64,000 nt of DNA from an uncultured Ignavibacteria bacterium (GCA_937873695.1 CALMYL010000008.1:468482-532481); one strand, 5' to 3'. Counted from the first letter of the stretch, positions 1 through 10,099 are shown. Numbers and translations: made by a program. The notes: generated from the sequence alone by a model not told the origin.

Positions 1-455
1 GTTATAAATCGCAGCATATATACATAATTGTTCGGCGCATCCGGTAACTTAGTCCTGAAATAATAGATCATCTCATCAAATTTATTATCTTTATAATGAG
101 CGTTCTTCATATCATATTTCCCAAAATCCTGTTCACTGTAATCACCGCTTTTGGAAGGTATATTCAGCGAAATATCCTTTTCAAGGTTATATATGAAATC
201 ATCAATATTCTTAACGCTGTTCAGTTTAAAAGCAAGAAGCATTATTGTCATTTTTTTATCCGGGCTCTCGAACGAATATGAGATCGCATCTTTATCTGTA
301 GTCTCTTTCATATCCTTCATTTCCCATCCGGCAGGCATTTTGAATGTGAATTTATATATAAAATCGTCCACAATCTTTTCTTCGGTTTGGGAGAAACCTT
401 TTGCTGAAAAAATGAATAAAAGTATTAGTAACGCAAGTCCTGTTTTTCTGAACAT
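1..455 (-). CDS. Secreted protein of unknown function, C-terminus cut by window edge
   Basis: The reading frame starts at an ATG at 455 on the minus strand and runs off the left edge, so only about 151 N-terminal residues are visible. It opens with MFRKTG and a hydrophobic stretch (LALLILLFIFSAKGFSQ) that reads as a signal peptide cleaved near residue 23. The mature part has alternating polar and aromatic residues with many Lys and Asp and no motif I recognise. It lies 33 bases downstream of the M48 protease gene on the same strand and is probably in the same operon. Export is well supported; function is unknown. Confidence 0.7.
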   Translation of the reverse strand, partial: MFRKTGLALLILLFIFSAKGFSQTEEKIVDDFIYKFTFKMPAGWEMKDMKETTDKDAISYSFESPDKKMTIMLLAFKLNSVKNIDDFIYNLEKDISLNIPSKSGDYSEQDFGKYDMKNAHYKDNKFDEMIYYFRTKLPDAPNNYVYMLRFI

Positions 456-488
456 TGAATTTTTTGGTGTTAGATTAAGAAAAAACAA

Positions 489-1343
489 TTAACGCGAGGG
501 CAGTTTCTGTTTCATTGCCTGGTACTCATCTGTGTACAAACCTTTGGTAGGGTCAGGTTTCGGGTTCATTTTGCCAAGCTCTTTATTTACAAAGCTTATC
601 CTGTCATTAGGCAGGGGATGTGTGGAAAGCAGCCTGTCAAGATCGCCGGGTGTTGTGCCTTTCTTGCGCTGTTCTTCCTTTATCTTATCAAAAAAGAATG
701 TAATACCCCCGGGGTACCACTTTGTTGATTTAAGGTACTGAATGGAGTAATAATCAGCTTCTGTCTCATCGTCACGCGAATTTTTAAGAAACGCCAGTCC
801 CACAAATAGATTCGCCGCAATTTCAGCAAGAAGGCTTGGGTTGCCGCCTAGTATAAAGCTTAACAGCATGCTTACACCGTAGTAAGCAGTTAATCTCTGG
901 GTTACATGCCTGCGTTCGGCATGCGCTATTTCATGACCTACTACACCCGCGAGCCCTGATTCATTATCAAGGAACTTCATCAAACCGGTATATATATAAA
1001 CATAACCGCCGGGTGTGCAGAACGCGTTTATTATTGTGTCATCTATTACCTGGAAATTATAGGGATATATGCTCCTCTTTGTTATTTTGGGCGAGTTTAA
1101 GATCTCTTTGCCTATTCCGGTAACATAATCTTTAATATCCTGGTGTCCCTGCAGCATTGGGAATTCTTTAGGGTTTGCCTTGATCTCTTTATCAAACTGT
1201 TCTCCAAGTTCTACATCATCCTTATCCGAAAAAATATTTGACTGCTCGCAGCTTTGGAAAACAGCAGAAGCAACAAGCAGGGCAAAAAGAAATGCAAAAG
1301 GGTAAAATCCTTTGTGCTTCATCTCATTTTTCAGAAAGTTCAT
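489..1343 (-). CDS. M48 family zinc metalloprotease, probable lipoprotein
   Basis: This 284-residue protein has a zinc protease motif HEIAH at residues 137-141 and the third ligand in DETEAD (Glu195), as in M48 peptidases such as BepA/LoiP, which act on envelope proteins. An N-terminal hydrophobic helix (about 12-30) ends in QSC at 30-32, so it may be a lipoprotein, although the lipobox is not ideal. No transmembrane segment typical of HtpX follows. The gene starts 6 bases after the TPR gene stop, and M48-plus-TPR combinations are common in periplasmic quality control; here the TPR is a separate protein. A later start at Met8 is possible and would shorten the signal sequence. Confidence 0.88.
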   Translation of the reverse strand: MNFLKNEMKHKGFYPFAFLFALLVASAVFQSCEQSNIFSDKDDVELGEQFDKEIKANPKEFPMLQGHQDIKDYVTGIGKEILNSPKITKRSIYPYNFQVIDDTIINAFCTPGGYVYIYTGLMKFLDNESGLAGVVGHEIAHAERRHVTQRLTAYYGVSMLLSFILGGNPSLLAEIAANLFVGLAFLKNSRDDETEADYYSIQYLKSTKWYPGGITFFFDKIKEEQRKKGTTPGDLDRLLSTHPLPNDRISFVNKELGKMNPKPDPTKGLYTDEYQAMKQKLPSR

Positions 1344-1349
1344 AGGTTT

Positions 1350-1832
1350 TTAATTTAATTTACCCTGTAATGTATAGTACAGCTTTTTTGCAAGTTCATA
1401 TTTTGGAGACATGTTCATTGCTGTCTTGTATTCATCCAGAGCTTCAAACCATAAACCCTTCAGTTCGTATGCTCTGCCAAGATTAAGATGAGCAAAGTGG
1501 TATGAATCATACCTCTTGGCTTTAAGGGCCATTTCAAGCCAGGTTATGGCTTCATCATACAGCGCCTGCTGAATGAGATATGATCCAATATCGTTATACG
1601 GATTGCCGTAATCCGGGTCAATTTCTATGGCTATCTTGCATTCTTCAATTGCGCGGTCAAGATCCCCCAAGAAACTATATGCCCAGCCAAGAAAAGTATG
1701 TGCTTCGGCGGTCGGAAAGAATTCAATTGAAAGCTTGTAATTCCTTATTGCCTCTTCATAATTGCCATCCATCTGCAGTTTGTAAGCTCTTTCCAGGTAT
1801 TCCTGGGCTTTAGATATGCTGGATTCGGTCAC
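1350..1832 (-). CDS. TPR repeat protein
   Basis: The 160-residue protein consists almost entirely of tetratricopeptide repeats, seen as spaced A/G-W-A-Y-x-L-G-D and A-L-x-x-Y-x-x-A units (for example around residues 30-60, 64-95 and 105-150). It has no signal peptide, so it is probably cytoplasmic. TPRs are protein-binding scaffolds. It is the first gene of a minus-strand operon with the M48 protease (6-base gap) and the secreted protein beyond, which suggests a partner role. About 200 bases of non-coding DNA separate it from the divergent phosphorylase gene and should hold both promoters. Confidence 0.8.
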   Translation of the reverse strand: MTESSISKAQEYLERAYKLQMDGNYEEAIRNYKLSIEFFPTAEAHTFLGWAYSFLGDLDRAIEECKIAIEIDPDYGNPYNDIGSYLIQQALYDEAITWLEMALKAKRYDSYHFAHLNLGRAYELKGLWFEALDEYKTAMNMSPKYELAKKLYYTLQGKLN

Positions 1833-2035
1833 TAATTATAATATCTGGTTTATAATAAAATGCTTAATAAATTAAACAGATAATCTTTACTTATTGTTTC
1901 AATTTAGCAGTTTTGTTACAATTTGTAAAAAACGGTCTGTTTTAGGGCTCAATTTCGGGGAGTGTACCGTATTTTCACGTGTAAATTTGCAAAAAATAAA
2001 ATTATTTTGAAACATAAAAAGAATTATTCAGTAAA

Positions 2036-2761
2036 TTGATAAATAATAGCAAAATAGCGCTGGCTTTGATACTCGGAAGCGGGGTTGACCTTGATGATGA
2101 TCTTATTTCCGGCAAGACTGTCATTCTGGAAGATAAAAAAGGAATCCATCACAAAACCATTTATACATGCAGTGTGCAGAATAAGGGAGTGCTGGTTTTC
2201 AAAGGAAGAAGACATTTCTACGAAGGGTACAGCCTGGAAGAGATTACATTTAATATAAATTTTGCTATAAATATGGGTGTTGAAAGAATCCTTATCACTA
2301 ATGCAGCCGGCGGTCTGAATGAGAATTTTTCTGAAGGGGATTTGATGCTAATTACTTCACACATAAATTTTCTTGATAAACTGAGGTTCACTTCTAAAAA
2401 AGCTCAATTGCCTTTTTACAGCAAAGAACTTCAGGATAAGTTCAGGTCATCCTGCAGGATAATGAATGTAAAACTGCATGAAGGCACATATGGATGCTAT
2501 TCGGGTCCTACGTATGAAACCAAAGCTGAGATTCGTTTCCAGAAAAAAATTATGCTTGATGCCGCCGGAATGTCCACTGTCCCGGAGGTCATTGAGTCTT
2601 CATCTAAAAGGATAGAAGTTATTGCTCTTTCAGTCATAACTAATTTGCTGAAAGAAAATTCAGCCGCCGAAACTTCCCACGATAATGTTTTGCTGACCGC
2701 CCAAAAAGCTTCTTTGAACCTCAAAAAAGTACTGCCTGTATTCATTTCTCAATTGAATTAG
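2036..2761 (+). CDS. Purine nucleoside phosphorylase (PNP/MTAP family)
   Basis: The protein carries the trimeric PNP signature set: LGSG at 13-16, RRHFYEGY at 58-65 (phosphate binding), ITNAAGG at 87-93, SGPTYET at 156-162 with the base-contacting Glu161, AGMSTVPEV at 177-185 with Met179, and TN at 202-203 with the base-binding Asn203. It should cleave purine nucleosides with phosphate to give base and ribose-1-phosphate for salvage. At 241 residues it is about 30 shorter than usual, mainly at the N-terminus. The only start available is TTG at 2036, because an in-frame stop lies at 2015 and no ATG precedes the LGSG motif. It is divergent from the TPR operon. Confidence 0.87.
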   Translation: MINNSKIALALILGSGVDLDDDLISGKTVILEDKKGIHHKTIYTCSVQNKGVLVFKGRRHFYEGYSLEEITFNINFAINMGVERILITNAAGGLNENFSEGDLMLITSHINFLDKLRFTSKKAQLPFYSKELQDKFRSSCRIMNVKLHEGTYGCYSGPTYETKAEIRFQKKIMLDAAGMSTVPEVIESSSKRIEVIALSVITNLLKENSAAETSHDNVLLTAQKASLNLKKVLPVFISQLN

Positions 2762-2843
2762 TGCTAATTTTTGCTTAATTTTAAGGATATTACATTAAAT
2801 TCCGGGCAGTTTTTTTACAATTTTTTAATGATCATCCATCATT

Positions 2844-3320
2844 ATGGGAACAGAAAATTTGAACCCCTCAGCAGCCTATTTAAGTGACCTTAGACAGTTT
2901 ACTGTTGATAAGAATTTCTGGCAGGCAAGCCTGCTTAAGCAGATAGAAGGACTCACAATGTCCCAGGCCCTGTACAAACCCTCTCCGGATAGACACGGCA
3001 TTTGGCAGATTGTAAGGCATATTTCATACTGGAAGTACTGGGCTCTTACTTACCTGAATGAAGATATAAAGCTCAATGCCAGAGATGATAACTGGGCTCC
3101 TTTGCCGGTCGTACAAAGTGAAGAATCGTGGAGTGAAGAAATTGAGAAATTAAGAAAACTGAACAGCGATTGTATGAAAGCCGCGGAGAAACTTGGTGAA
3201 AAATTGTTTTCAGATGAAGAAAAGATCGCTTTTTTCAGGCAGTGCCTGTATCATGATTCATATCACTGCGGGCAGATAGGCTTTTTAAGAGCGATGCAGG
3301 GGATAACCCCTGTTGAGTGA
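2844..3320 (+). CDS. DinB-like metal-binding protein
   Basis: A 158-residue four-helix-bundle protein of the DinB/YfiT superfamily. The three metal-ligand histidine positions are visible in IVRHISYW (about residue 58) and in the C-terminal HDSYHCGQIGFLR. Members bind a divalent metal and many act as thiol-dependent transferases; the substrate here is unknown. It starts with ATG and stands alone between the phosphorylase and gyrA. A second, divergent DinB protein is encoded at 14705-15214. Confidence 0.78.
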   Translation: MGTENLNPSAAYLSDLRQFTVDKNFWQASLLKQIEGLTMSQALYKPSPDRHGIWQIVRHISYWKYWALTYLNEDIKLNARDDNWAPLPVVQSEESWSEEIEKLRKLNSDCMKAAEKLGEKLFSDEEKIAFFRQCLYHDSYHCGQIGFLRAMQGITPVE

Positions 3321-3400
3321 TCCGTTCAGGTAACATTTCTTTTACCGGAAATTTAAGAAAAAACAGCAGATAAAAAATTTTATACTTATTAAATATATAG

Positions 3401-5848
3401 ATGGCTAACGAAAAAATTATTCCTGTAAATATTGAACAGGAAATGCAGAACTCTTACCTGGACTACTCAATGAGCGTAATAGTTGCCCGTGCGCTGCCGG
3501 ATGTAAGAGACGGACTTAAACCCGTTCACCGCAGAGTGCTTTATGGTATGAACGAACTCGGGCTTCAGCCAAACCGCCCTTATAAAAAATCCGCAAGGGT
3601 GGTGGGCGATGTACTGGGTAAGTATCATCCGCATGGCGATAAGGCTGTGTATGATACAATTGTGCGTATGGTACAGGATTTTTCTCTGCGCTATCCGCTT
3701 GTTGACGGGCAGGGTAACTTTGGCTCTGTTGATGGCGACTCTCCCGCAGCAATGCGTTATACTGAAGTAAGACTAGCTCAGATATCCAACAGTATGCTTG
3801 CCGATCTTGACAAAAATACCGTGGATTTTGTTGCCAATTATGATGATACTGCAAAAGAACCCTCTGTGCTGCCCACAATTCTGCCGGGACTTCTGGTTAA
3901 TGGTTCAAGCGGTATTGCTGTTGGTATGGCAACAAATATCCCGCCGCATAATCTTACAGAAGTAGTTGATGGATTAGTTGCACTTATCAAAGACCCTGCT
4001 ATCAGCATTGATAAAATAATGAAACACATCAAAGCCCCTGATTTTCCTACCGGAGGTATTATATGGGGATTTGATGGAGTTAAGTCGGCTTACTTAACAG
4101 GCAGAGGTAAAATAATCATCCGTGCCAAAGCAAGGATAGAAGTGGCGAAGAATGACAGGGAAACCATTATCATATCAGAGCTTCCTTACCAGGTAAATAA
4201 GGCGAATTTGATAGAGAGTATTGCATATCTTGTCCGCGATAAAAAGATAGAGGATATTTCCGATGTCAGAGACGAATCAGATAAAGACGGCTTAAGAGTT
4301 GTAATAGATGTTAAACGCGGCGGTGCAGCAAATGTTATACTTAATAATCTCTTCAAGCATACACAAATGCAGGTTACCTTTGGGGTAATTCTGCTTGCGC
4401 TTGTTGATGGAATACCCAGGGTGCTGAATCTAAAGGATATGATGGAGAGCTTTGTGAAACACAGGCTTAATGTCATCATCCGCAGAACGAAGTTCGATCT
4501 TGATGCCGCCGAAAAACGCGCACATATATTAGAAGGCTACATGATTGCACTTGATAACATTGATGAGGTCATCGAGGTTATCAAAAAATCAAAGGATGTA
4601 CCCACAGCCCAGGAAAGATTGATGAAACGATTCAAGCTTTCCGAAATTCAGTCCAAAGCAATTCTTGAAATGAGATTGCAGCGCTTAACCGGACTTGAAC
4701 GCAAGAAAATTGAAGAGGAATACCGTGAGCTTATCAAACTTATCGAAAAGCTCAAAAGAATTCTGGCAAGTGATGCATTAAGAAGAGAGATCTTAACCGA
4801 TGAGCTTAAACAGCTGAAAGAGACTTATGGCGATGAAAGACGCACTGAAATTGTGATGAACGCCGTGAAGATAAGCGACGATGAGTTTATAAAAGAATTT
4901 ATTAAAGAAGAAGATGTTGTTATAACTATTAGTCACAGCGGTTATATTAAACGTACACCTGTAAGCGGTTACCGCAGACAGTCCAGGGGCGGCAAAGGTA
5001 TAATCGGGGCAACAACCCGTGAAGATGATTTCATTGAACATATGTTTGTTGCATCAACCCATAACCACCTGATGTTCTTTACAGATCTGGGTAAGTGCTA
5101 TATGCTTAAGGTCCACGAAATACAGGAAGCTTCAAGGACGGCAAAAGGTTACTCTGTGGCCAATTACATCGGCAAAAGCAAAGAAGAAGAGATCACCGCG
5201 ATACTGAATGTAAAGGATTTTGGCGAAGAACACTACATCACTATGGTTACTAAACAGGGTGTGATGAAAAAAACCGACCTGAATAACTTCGAAAATACAC
5301 GTAAGGGCGGTATTATCGCTATAAGCCTGGGCAAAGATGATAAGTTGATAGATGTACAGCTGACAAACGGCAAGCAGGAAATACTAATTGGTACAAGAAG
5401 CGGAATGGCTATCAGGTTCAATGAAAGCGATGTACGCTCAATGGGCAGAACTGCCGCCGGTGTGAGAGCGATTAAACTGGATAAAAAGGATTATGTTGTC
5501 GGACTTGTTGCAGTAAAACGGGCAGGTACTTCTATACTTGTTGTGACTGATAAAGGTTACGGCAAACGCAGTGACCTGCAGGATTACCGTATGACACGCC
5601 GCGGCGGCAAGGGCGTTATTACAATGAAATCCAGCGATAAGAACGGTTCGCTGATCTCTATCCGCGAAGTTGTTGATAACGATGACCTGATGATTATCAC
5701 TACCAAGGGTATAATGATAAGGCAAAATGTTGGCGAAATAAGGGTAATGGGCAGAAATACTCAGGGCGTAAGGCTTATCAAGCTGCATGATAACGATACA
5801 ATTTCCGCTGTTGCCAGCGTTGTTGGTGATGACGATGAAGTTGAATAA
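3401..5848 (+). CDS. gyrA: DNA gyrase subunit A
   Basis: At 815 residues this is a full-length type IIA topoisomerase A subunit. The catalytic tyrosine is Tyr120 in AAMRYTE, and the winged-helix HPHGD motif is at 76-80. The C-terminal beta-pinwheel contains a GyrA-box-like QSRGGKG, which favours gyrase over topoisomerase IV. It cuts and passes DNA together with GyrB to introduce negative supercoils. The residue equivalent to E. coli Ser83, the classical quinolone position, is Lys81 here, while the Asp87 equivalent (Asp85) is kept. The gene ends 29 bases before the nucleotidyltransferase/NACHT pair, so the pair may be read from the gyrA promoter. Confidence 0.97.
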   Translation: MANEKIIPVNIEQEMQNSYLDYSMSVIVARALPDVRDGLKPVHRRVLYGMNELGLQPNRPYKKSARVVGDVLGKYHPHGDKAVYDTIVRMVQDFSLRYPLVDGQGNFGSVDGDSPAAMRYTEVRLAQISNSMLADLDKNTVDFVANYDDTAKEPSVLPTILPGLLVNGSSGIAVGMATNIPPHNLTEVVDGLVALIKDPAISIDKIMKHIKAPDFPTGGIIWGFDGVKSAYLTGRGKIIIRAKARIEVAKNDRETIIISELPYQVNKANLIESIAYLVRDKKIEDISDVRDESDKDGLRVVIDVKRGGAANVILNNLFKHTQMQVTFGVILLALVDGIPRVLNLKDMMESFVKHRLNVIIRRTKFDLDAAEKRAHILEGYMIALDNIDEVIEVIKKSKDVPTAQERLMKRFKLSEIQSKAILEMRLQRLTGLERKKIEEEYRELIKLIEKLKRILASDALRREILTDELKQLKETYGDERRTEIVMNAVKISDDEFIKEFIKEEDVVITISHSGYIKRTPVSGYRRQSRGGKGIIGATTREDDFIEHMFVASTHNHLMFFTDLGKCYMLKVHEIQEASRTAKGYSVANYIGKSKEEEITAILNVKDFGEEHYITMVTKQGVMKKTDLNNFENTRKGGIIAISLGKDDKLIDVQLTNGKQEILIGTRSGMAIRFNESDVRSMGRTAAGVRAIKLDKKDYVVGLVAVKRAGTSILVVTDKGYGKRSDLQDYRMTRRGGKGVITMKSSDKNGSLISIREVVDNDDLMIITTKGIMIRQNVGEIRVMGRNTQGVRLIKLHDNDTISAVASVVGDDDEVE

Positions 5849-5877
5849 TAGATTCAATAATATTATGAATATTTTTC

Positions 5878-6936
5878 ATGAAATCTGAAGAATACAATTT
5901 ACCACCTTGTTCGATACCTAAACCAGGCGAAAGCGTTACTTGGTTCGAGGGGAATAGACGAATGGAAGGAATTCTTTTAGGATATGATATTGACGAAAAA
6001 CCTCTGATTCTGAACAAATTTAACGTACAAACTAAAGCAAATTCATTTAGGTTAATTCGTGTTACTAACCCCTATGATAGAATTGATCCGAACTGGAAAA
6101 GACTTCCAACCAATGGAAAAATTATTAAACCTCATAGTACTATTATTTCAGCTTTTAAGAAAAAAGTCTATGAAAGAATTCCGCCAGGACCAAGTTATAT
6201 TGAATTAATCTCGGAAATATATTATAGAGGTTTTGAAGTATACCTAGTAGGTGGTACTGTGAGGGATGTATTACAAGAAAATACATCACAAGATATTGAT
6301 ATAGTAACCGCAATGCCTTTAAAATCATTTATTCCTTTGCTAAAATCTATGTTTAATGAAAATGTTCATTATTATAATAAGACTGGTTTTGTCAGAATTG
6401 GGGGAGCACCAGCATCTGGTGATCCTTTTATAGATATTAAAAACTTCCCATTGTATAATCCAGGTGGTCAAACTGCGTTATTTGGTTCCGATATTAATAT
6501 AGATCTAAAATTTAGAGATTTTTCGTGTAATGCAATCTATTATGACCCTATAAATGAAGTGCTTATCGATCCAGCTGGTTCAGGTATTGATGATGCAATG
6601 GATAAAAAACTAATTTTAGTTAAAGATGTTGATATCCAAGGTCCTCTGCATCATACTGCAACGGTAGTCATTCGGTTGATAAAATTTGTGGGACGTGGAT
6701 ATAATTGCCCGAAGGAAACTATGCTAGAAATCAGAGATAAATTCTGTCCACTCCTTTCAACAATGAGTGCCGCAGAAAGAATTAGGTACATGAATGCTCA
6801 AATTTTTAATAAGAACAGAGAAGGCAAACGGGTTGAGATTTATGAAGCCTTTGCGGAAACTATGAGTGAATTGGGTTTAGAAGAAGAGTATCATAAGTAT
6901 TTTAAGCCAATTGAAGAACTATTAGATCTAGGATAA
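5878..6936 (+). CDS. Poly(A) polymerase/CCA-adding type nucleotidyltransferase, partner of the NACHT gene
   Basis: A 352-residue protein with a small beta-rich N-terminal segment (about 15-65, SH3-like in appearance) and a class II PAP/CCA nucleotidyltransferase head. The head shows LVGGTVRD (Gly125-Asp130), the metal-binding DID at Asp139/Asp141, a third Asp186 in FIDIK, and RDFSCNAIYYDP at 213-224. The C-terminal part (about 250-305) resembles the RNA-binding domain, with AERIR at 300-304. All catalytic acids are kept, so it is probably active on an RNA 3' end; no HD domain is present. It ends in TAATG, overlapping the NACHT start by one base. The DNA is clearly more AT-rich than gyrA or ltaE. 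A housekeeping CCA enzyme is the alternative, but the extra N-terminal domain and the NACHT partner argue for a conflict role. Confidence 0.75.
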   Translation: MKSEEYNLPPCSIPKPGESVTWFEGNRRMEGILLGYDIDEKPLILNKFNVQTKANSFRLIRVTNPYDRIDPNWKRLPTNGKIIKPHSTIISAFKKKVYERIPPGPSYIELISEIYYRGFEVYLVGGTVRDVLQENTSQDIDIVTAMPLKSFIPLLKSMFNENVHYYNKTGFVRIGGAPASGDPFIDIKNFPLYNPGGQTALFGSDINIDLKFRDFSCNAIYYDPINEVLIDPAGSGIDDAMDKKLILVKDVDIQGPLHHTATVVIRLIKFVGRGYNCPKETMLEIRDKFCPLLSTMSAAERIRYMNAQIFNKNREGKRVEIYEAFAETMSELGLEEEYHKYFKPIEELLDLG

Positions 6937-8843
6937 TGCAAAAATTTTTTTATTTACCAGTTAAACATATTATTGATAATTATTATCAAAAAGATAATAT
7001 TTTTGATGATGATATCCATACTTTCGACTCCCAAAATTACAGCAAAATTATAGAGAAATACTTTAAGAAAATATATGGAATTGTTAAACTAGAATCAGGT
7101 AATTATGAGACAGAAATCTTCAAGCCAATTTCTGATAAATATGACATTTCTTTTTGTTTAGTTGATACTGAGTTTTATCCTAAGAATCAAAATAAAATAT
7201 ATGTCGAGGAAGATAAACAAAACTTTCTATACGATAAACTAATAACCAATTGCAGATACTCTGAAGGAATAGTCCCTGAGCAATCAATATACATAGAGTC
7301 TTTTTTTGTTACTCCAAAAGTTAAAAAAACATTTAATGATAAGGTTTATTTTTATTCGAAAGATATCTTCCATGACAGCTGTATTATTACAGGCAGTGCT
7401 GGGTCAGGTAAGACTACACTTCTTCGAAAACTAACACTTGAATATGCGAAGCAGACATTTGATGAAGATAATAAGATTAATAAAATTCCTATATATATTC
7501 AATTAAGATATCTAAACGATAAAGACGTGAGTCTTGAGCAATTTATTAAGAATATTATTACAAGTATAGTTGATAAAAGTATATTAACGAATGATGTAAA
7601 TTTTATTAACTCAGGGAAAATTCTTTTGTTGCTTGATGGTATTGATGAAATTAGATATCAGAATCTTGACACCTTTTATGAAGAATTACAGAATTTCAGA
7701 AATAAATATCCTTTAACGACATTTATCTTGTCATCCAGACCACATGAAAAAATTAAAAATCTGCAGAATTTTGATAGCTTTGAGCTATTATCTTTTGATC
7801 TTAACCAAATAAGAGAGTTGACTTATAAAAAACTAACTAAAAATAGTTGGAAAAATTTCATAAGCATTTTAAAATACTCTTCTGAAATTATTAATATTCT
7901 TGGTAATCCATTACTTTTAACAATTACTCATTTTCTTTTTGCAAATAAAGTTGTAATTCCTACCAATATGGGTCAACTTTTGAAAGAATTAGTTGAAATT
8001 ATGATTAATAAATGGGATATGAATAGAAGTATAAAAAGAGAGTTTTCAGGGATTGATTTTAATTCTATTCGTATAAATAATTTATTAGGGGCCATATCTC
8101 ATTATTGTCAAATTAATAATAAAACGATTTTTACTGATAGTGAGGTCATTCCTATTGTAAAAGATTTTAAAACAGCAAATGAAGTTTCCAGTTTTTTAAC
8201 ATACTTGGAATTATCGACAGGTGTTATTGTTAAATGTGATAATAAAAATTGGCAGTTCTCCCATAAATTGTTACAGGATTATTTTTGTTCTAACTACTTG
8301 GTTGAGGGCATAAGCACGATTGAGGACAAAATTTTTATTAATAGAGAATGGCAAAGGGTAAGTTCATTAATAGCTGGCCTCAGTTCTGAACCTGAATACA
8401 TTCTTGATAAGGTGTTAGAAAAGTATAGTACTGATATAATCTTGAAATTAGAAAACCAATTTTCTATTCTAAACGAATCATTACTTATAAAAGATAATGA
8501 TATACTTAAGGTCATTAAAAACCTAGATGTATATTTGACCACAGTTGAACTGCAATCAAAACTTGTAGAGTCAGATATCTGTTTAAATGAAAGTGAAGTT
8601 CTTGTGAAAAATCATAAAGTTAGCAAAATTATACTCTCTCTTAAGAATATTTTTTTAGAATTGTTTAAAATACGGTATACTAACTATGACACTATTCTTA
8701 GTCATGGATTAACTTCTTCAAAGTCTTTAATTTTAAGATCCATTAACAAGCTTATTAATAAACAAGGAAATATAAATTTGTTAATAGAGGAATCTACTGC
8801 TTTGTTTGTTGTTAATGAGGAATCACCAGAAATTGACTATTAG
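6936..8843 (+). CDS. NACHT-type STAND NTPase
   Basis: A 635-residue protein with an uncharacterised N-terminal region (1-135), a Walker A motif GSAGSGKTT at 153-161, a NACHT-style Walker [12 protein letters not shown] near 229-239, and a sensor-like ILSSRPHE near 267-274. It also has the winged-helix motif [15 protein letters not shown] near 444-458, which matches the FxHxxxQEYxAA pattern of NACHT proteins. The C-terminal ~170 residues have no LRR, WD40 or TPR repeat that I can see and may be the sensor. No transmembrane segment or nuclease motif is evident, so the effector is likely the partner nucleotidyltransferase at 5878-6936. The codons are very AT-rich (for example 17 G/C of 60 in 8161-8220). 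Bacterial NACHT proteins commonly defend against phage; the trigger here is unknown. Confidence 0.85.
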   Translation: MQKFFYLPVKHIIDNYYQKDNIFDDDIHTFDSQNYSKIIEKYFKKIYGIVKLESGNYETEIFKPISDKYDISFCLVDTEFYPKNQNKIYVEEDKQNFLYDKLITNCRYSEGIVPEQSIYIESFFVTPKVKKTFNDKVYFYSKDIFHDSCIITGSAGSGKTTLLRKLTLEYAKQTFDEDNKINKIPIYIQLRYLNDKDVSLEQFIKNIITSIVDKSILTNDVNFINSGKILLLLDGIDEIRYQNLDTFYEELQNFRNKYPLTTFILSSRPHEKIKNLQNFDSFELLSFDLNQIRELTYKKLTKNSWKNFISILKYSSEIINILGNPLLLTITHFLFANKVVIPTNMGQLLKELVEIMINKWDMNRSIKREFSGIDFNSIRINNLLGAISHYCQINNKTIFTDSEVIPIVKDFKTANEVSSFLTYLELSTGVIVKCDNKNWQFSHKLLQDYFCSNYLVEGISTIEDKIFINREWQRVSSLIAGLSSEPEYILDKVLEKYSTDIILKLENQFSILNESLLIKDNDILKVIKNLDVYLTTVELQSKLVESDICLNESEVLVKNHKVSKIILSLKNIFLELFKIRYTNYDTILSHGLTSSKSLILRSINKLINKQGNINLLIEESTALFVVNEESPEIDY

Positions 8844-8860
8844 TGATAGGAAAATTTAAA

Positions 8861-9877
8861 ATGATTGATCTACGTTCCGATACAGTTACCAGACCTTCGG
8901 CAGCAATGCGCGAAGCGATGGCAAATGCAGAAGTTGGTGATGATGTGTGGGGCGATGACCCTACAGTAAATCAGTTGCAGGATAAATGTAAAGAGCTGAC
9001 CGGTAAACCGGCGGCTCTTTTTGTTACCTCCGGATGTATGGGTAACCAGCTTGCAATAAAAAGCCATACAAACCCATCTGAAGAAATTATTGCCGAGTGG
9101 GATTCTCACATAGTAAAATATGAAATTGCCGGTCCGTCTTTTATTTCAGGTGTTCAGGTAATGCCGCTGAAGGGCGTTCATGGAGTTATGGATCCCGGGG
9201 AAATTGAAGCACACATAAGACCTGACTGGTACCATTACCCCAAGACTTCGCTTGTGTGCATTGAAAATACTCACAACCGTGCCGGCGGTACTATCTACCC
9301 GCTTGATGATATTAAGCAGGTAAGCAAAGTATGCAGTGATAACAACCTGAAGCTCCATTTAGATGGCGCGAGGATATTTAATGCTTCTGTTGAATCAGGT
9401 GTAAGCGTAAAGGATTACGCGGCGCAGGCTGATTCCATTACATTCTGCTTTTCCAAAGGTCTCGGCGCGCCGATTGGCTCAATTTTATGTGGTGATGACG
9501 ATTTTATCACCCGCGCGCACAAGTTCCGCAAGATACTTGGCGGCGGCATGCGCCAGGCGGGAATAATCGCAGCCGGAGCATTATATGCCATTGAAAATAA
9601 TGTTGAGCGCTTAAAAGATGACCACAAAAACGCAAAACATTTTGCCGAAGAAATTTCTAAGCTGCCATATGTTGTTATCGATATGGAATCAGTCCAGACA
9701 AATATAGTAGTCTTCAATACTACCAGGGATGCCGCTAAGATAAAGGAAGTACTTGAAGGAAAAGGGGTGCTTGTTACAAATGAAGGTAAAGACAGAATGC
9801 GGGCAGTTTTCCATATGGATGTAAGCTCTGAGCAAACCGCACAGGCAATAGAAATCTTTAAAACATTAAAAGCTTAG
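8861..9877 (+). CDS. ltaE: Low-specificity L-threonine aldolase
   Basis: A PLP fold-type I enzyme of 338 residues beginning [13 protein letters not shown], the usual threonine aldolase N-terminus. The PLP lysine is Lys199 in CFSKGLGAP, and LHLDGAR provides the cofactor aspartate. It cleaves L-threonine or L-allo-threonine to glycine and acetaldehyde. I chose ATG 8861 rather than the GTG at 8843, because the family starts at MIDLRSDT and AGGAAAA lies upstream as a ribosome site. It begins 17 bases after the NACHT stop, so the insertion sits precisely between gyrA and ltaE. Confidence 0.93.
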   Translation: MIDLRSDTVTRPSAAMREAMANAEVGDDVWGDDPTVNQLQDKCKELTGKPAALFVTSGCMGNQLAIKSHTNPSEEIIAEWDSHIVKYEIAGPSFISGVQVMPLKGVHGVMDPGEIEAHIRPDWYHYPKTSLVCIENTHNRAGGTIYPLDDIKQVSKVCSDNNLKLHLDGARIFNASVESGVSVKDYAAQADSITFCFSKGLGAPIGSILCGDDDFITRAHKFRKILGGGMRQAGIIAAGALYAIENNVERLKDDHKNAKHFAEEISKLPYVVIDMESVQTNIVVFNTTRDAAKIKEVLEGKGVLVTNEGKDRMRAVFHMDVSSEQTAQAIEIFKTLKA

Positions 9878-9961
9878 ATTATTACAAGTGTTCTATAGCC
9901 AGCCTGTGATTCGTATTTGAAATGTAAGAAAGTTTAATCATTATCTTCATCTTCTATGTTG

Positions 9962-10099
9962 CCACGACCTTTAGGTCGTGGATTAAAGTGTAAGTAAAAG
10001 AGGGCTTCAGCCCCTAAGATTTTTAGTTTCTTTCATAATTAAAATTAGCGGCTAAAGCCAAATCTAAAGCAATCATCATCCACGACCTGAAGGTCGTGG
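9962..10099. repeat. Composite of paired palindromes (CCACGACC family)
   Basis: Two near-identical palindromes lie at 9962-9981 (CCACGACCT-tt-AGGTCGTGG) and 10080-10099 (CCACGACCT-ga-AGGTCGTGG). Between them are two smaller ones, GGGCTtcAGCCC at 10002-10013 and GGCTaaAGCC at 10051-10060. The four hairpins fill most of the gap between ltaE and the thioesterase. Each could fold in RNA or act as a REP-like element. No T-run follows them, so they are not typical terminators. Confidence 0.75.

Noticed and set aside
3516..3878. 120-residue minus-strand frame within gyrA
   Set aside because: Antisense to conserved gyrA codons; Gln/His-rich translation with no motif.
8843..8860. GTG start for threonine aldolase overlapping the NACHT stop
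   Set aside because: The family begins at MIDLRSDT, matching ATG 8861, which has its own ribosome site.
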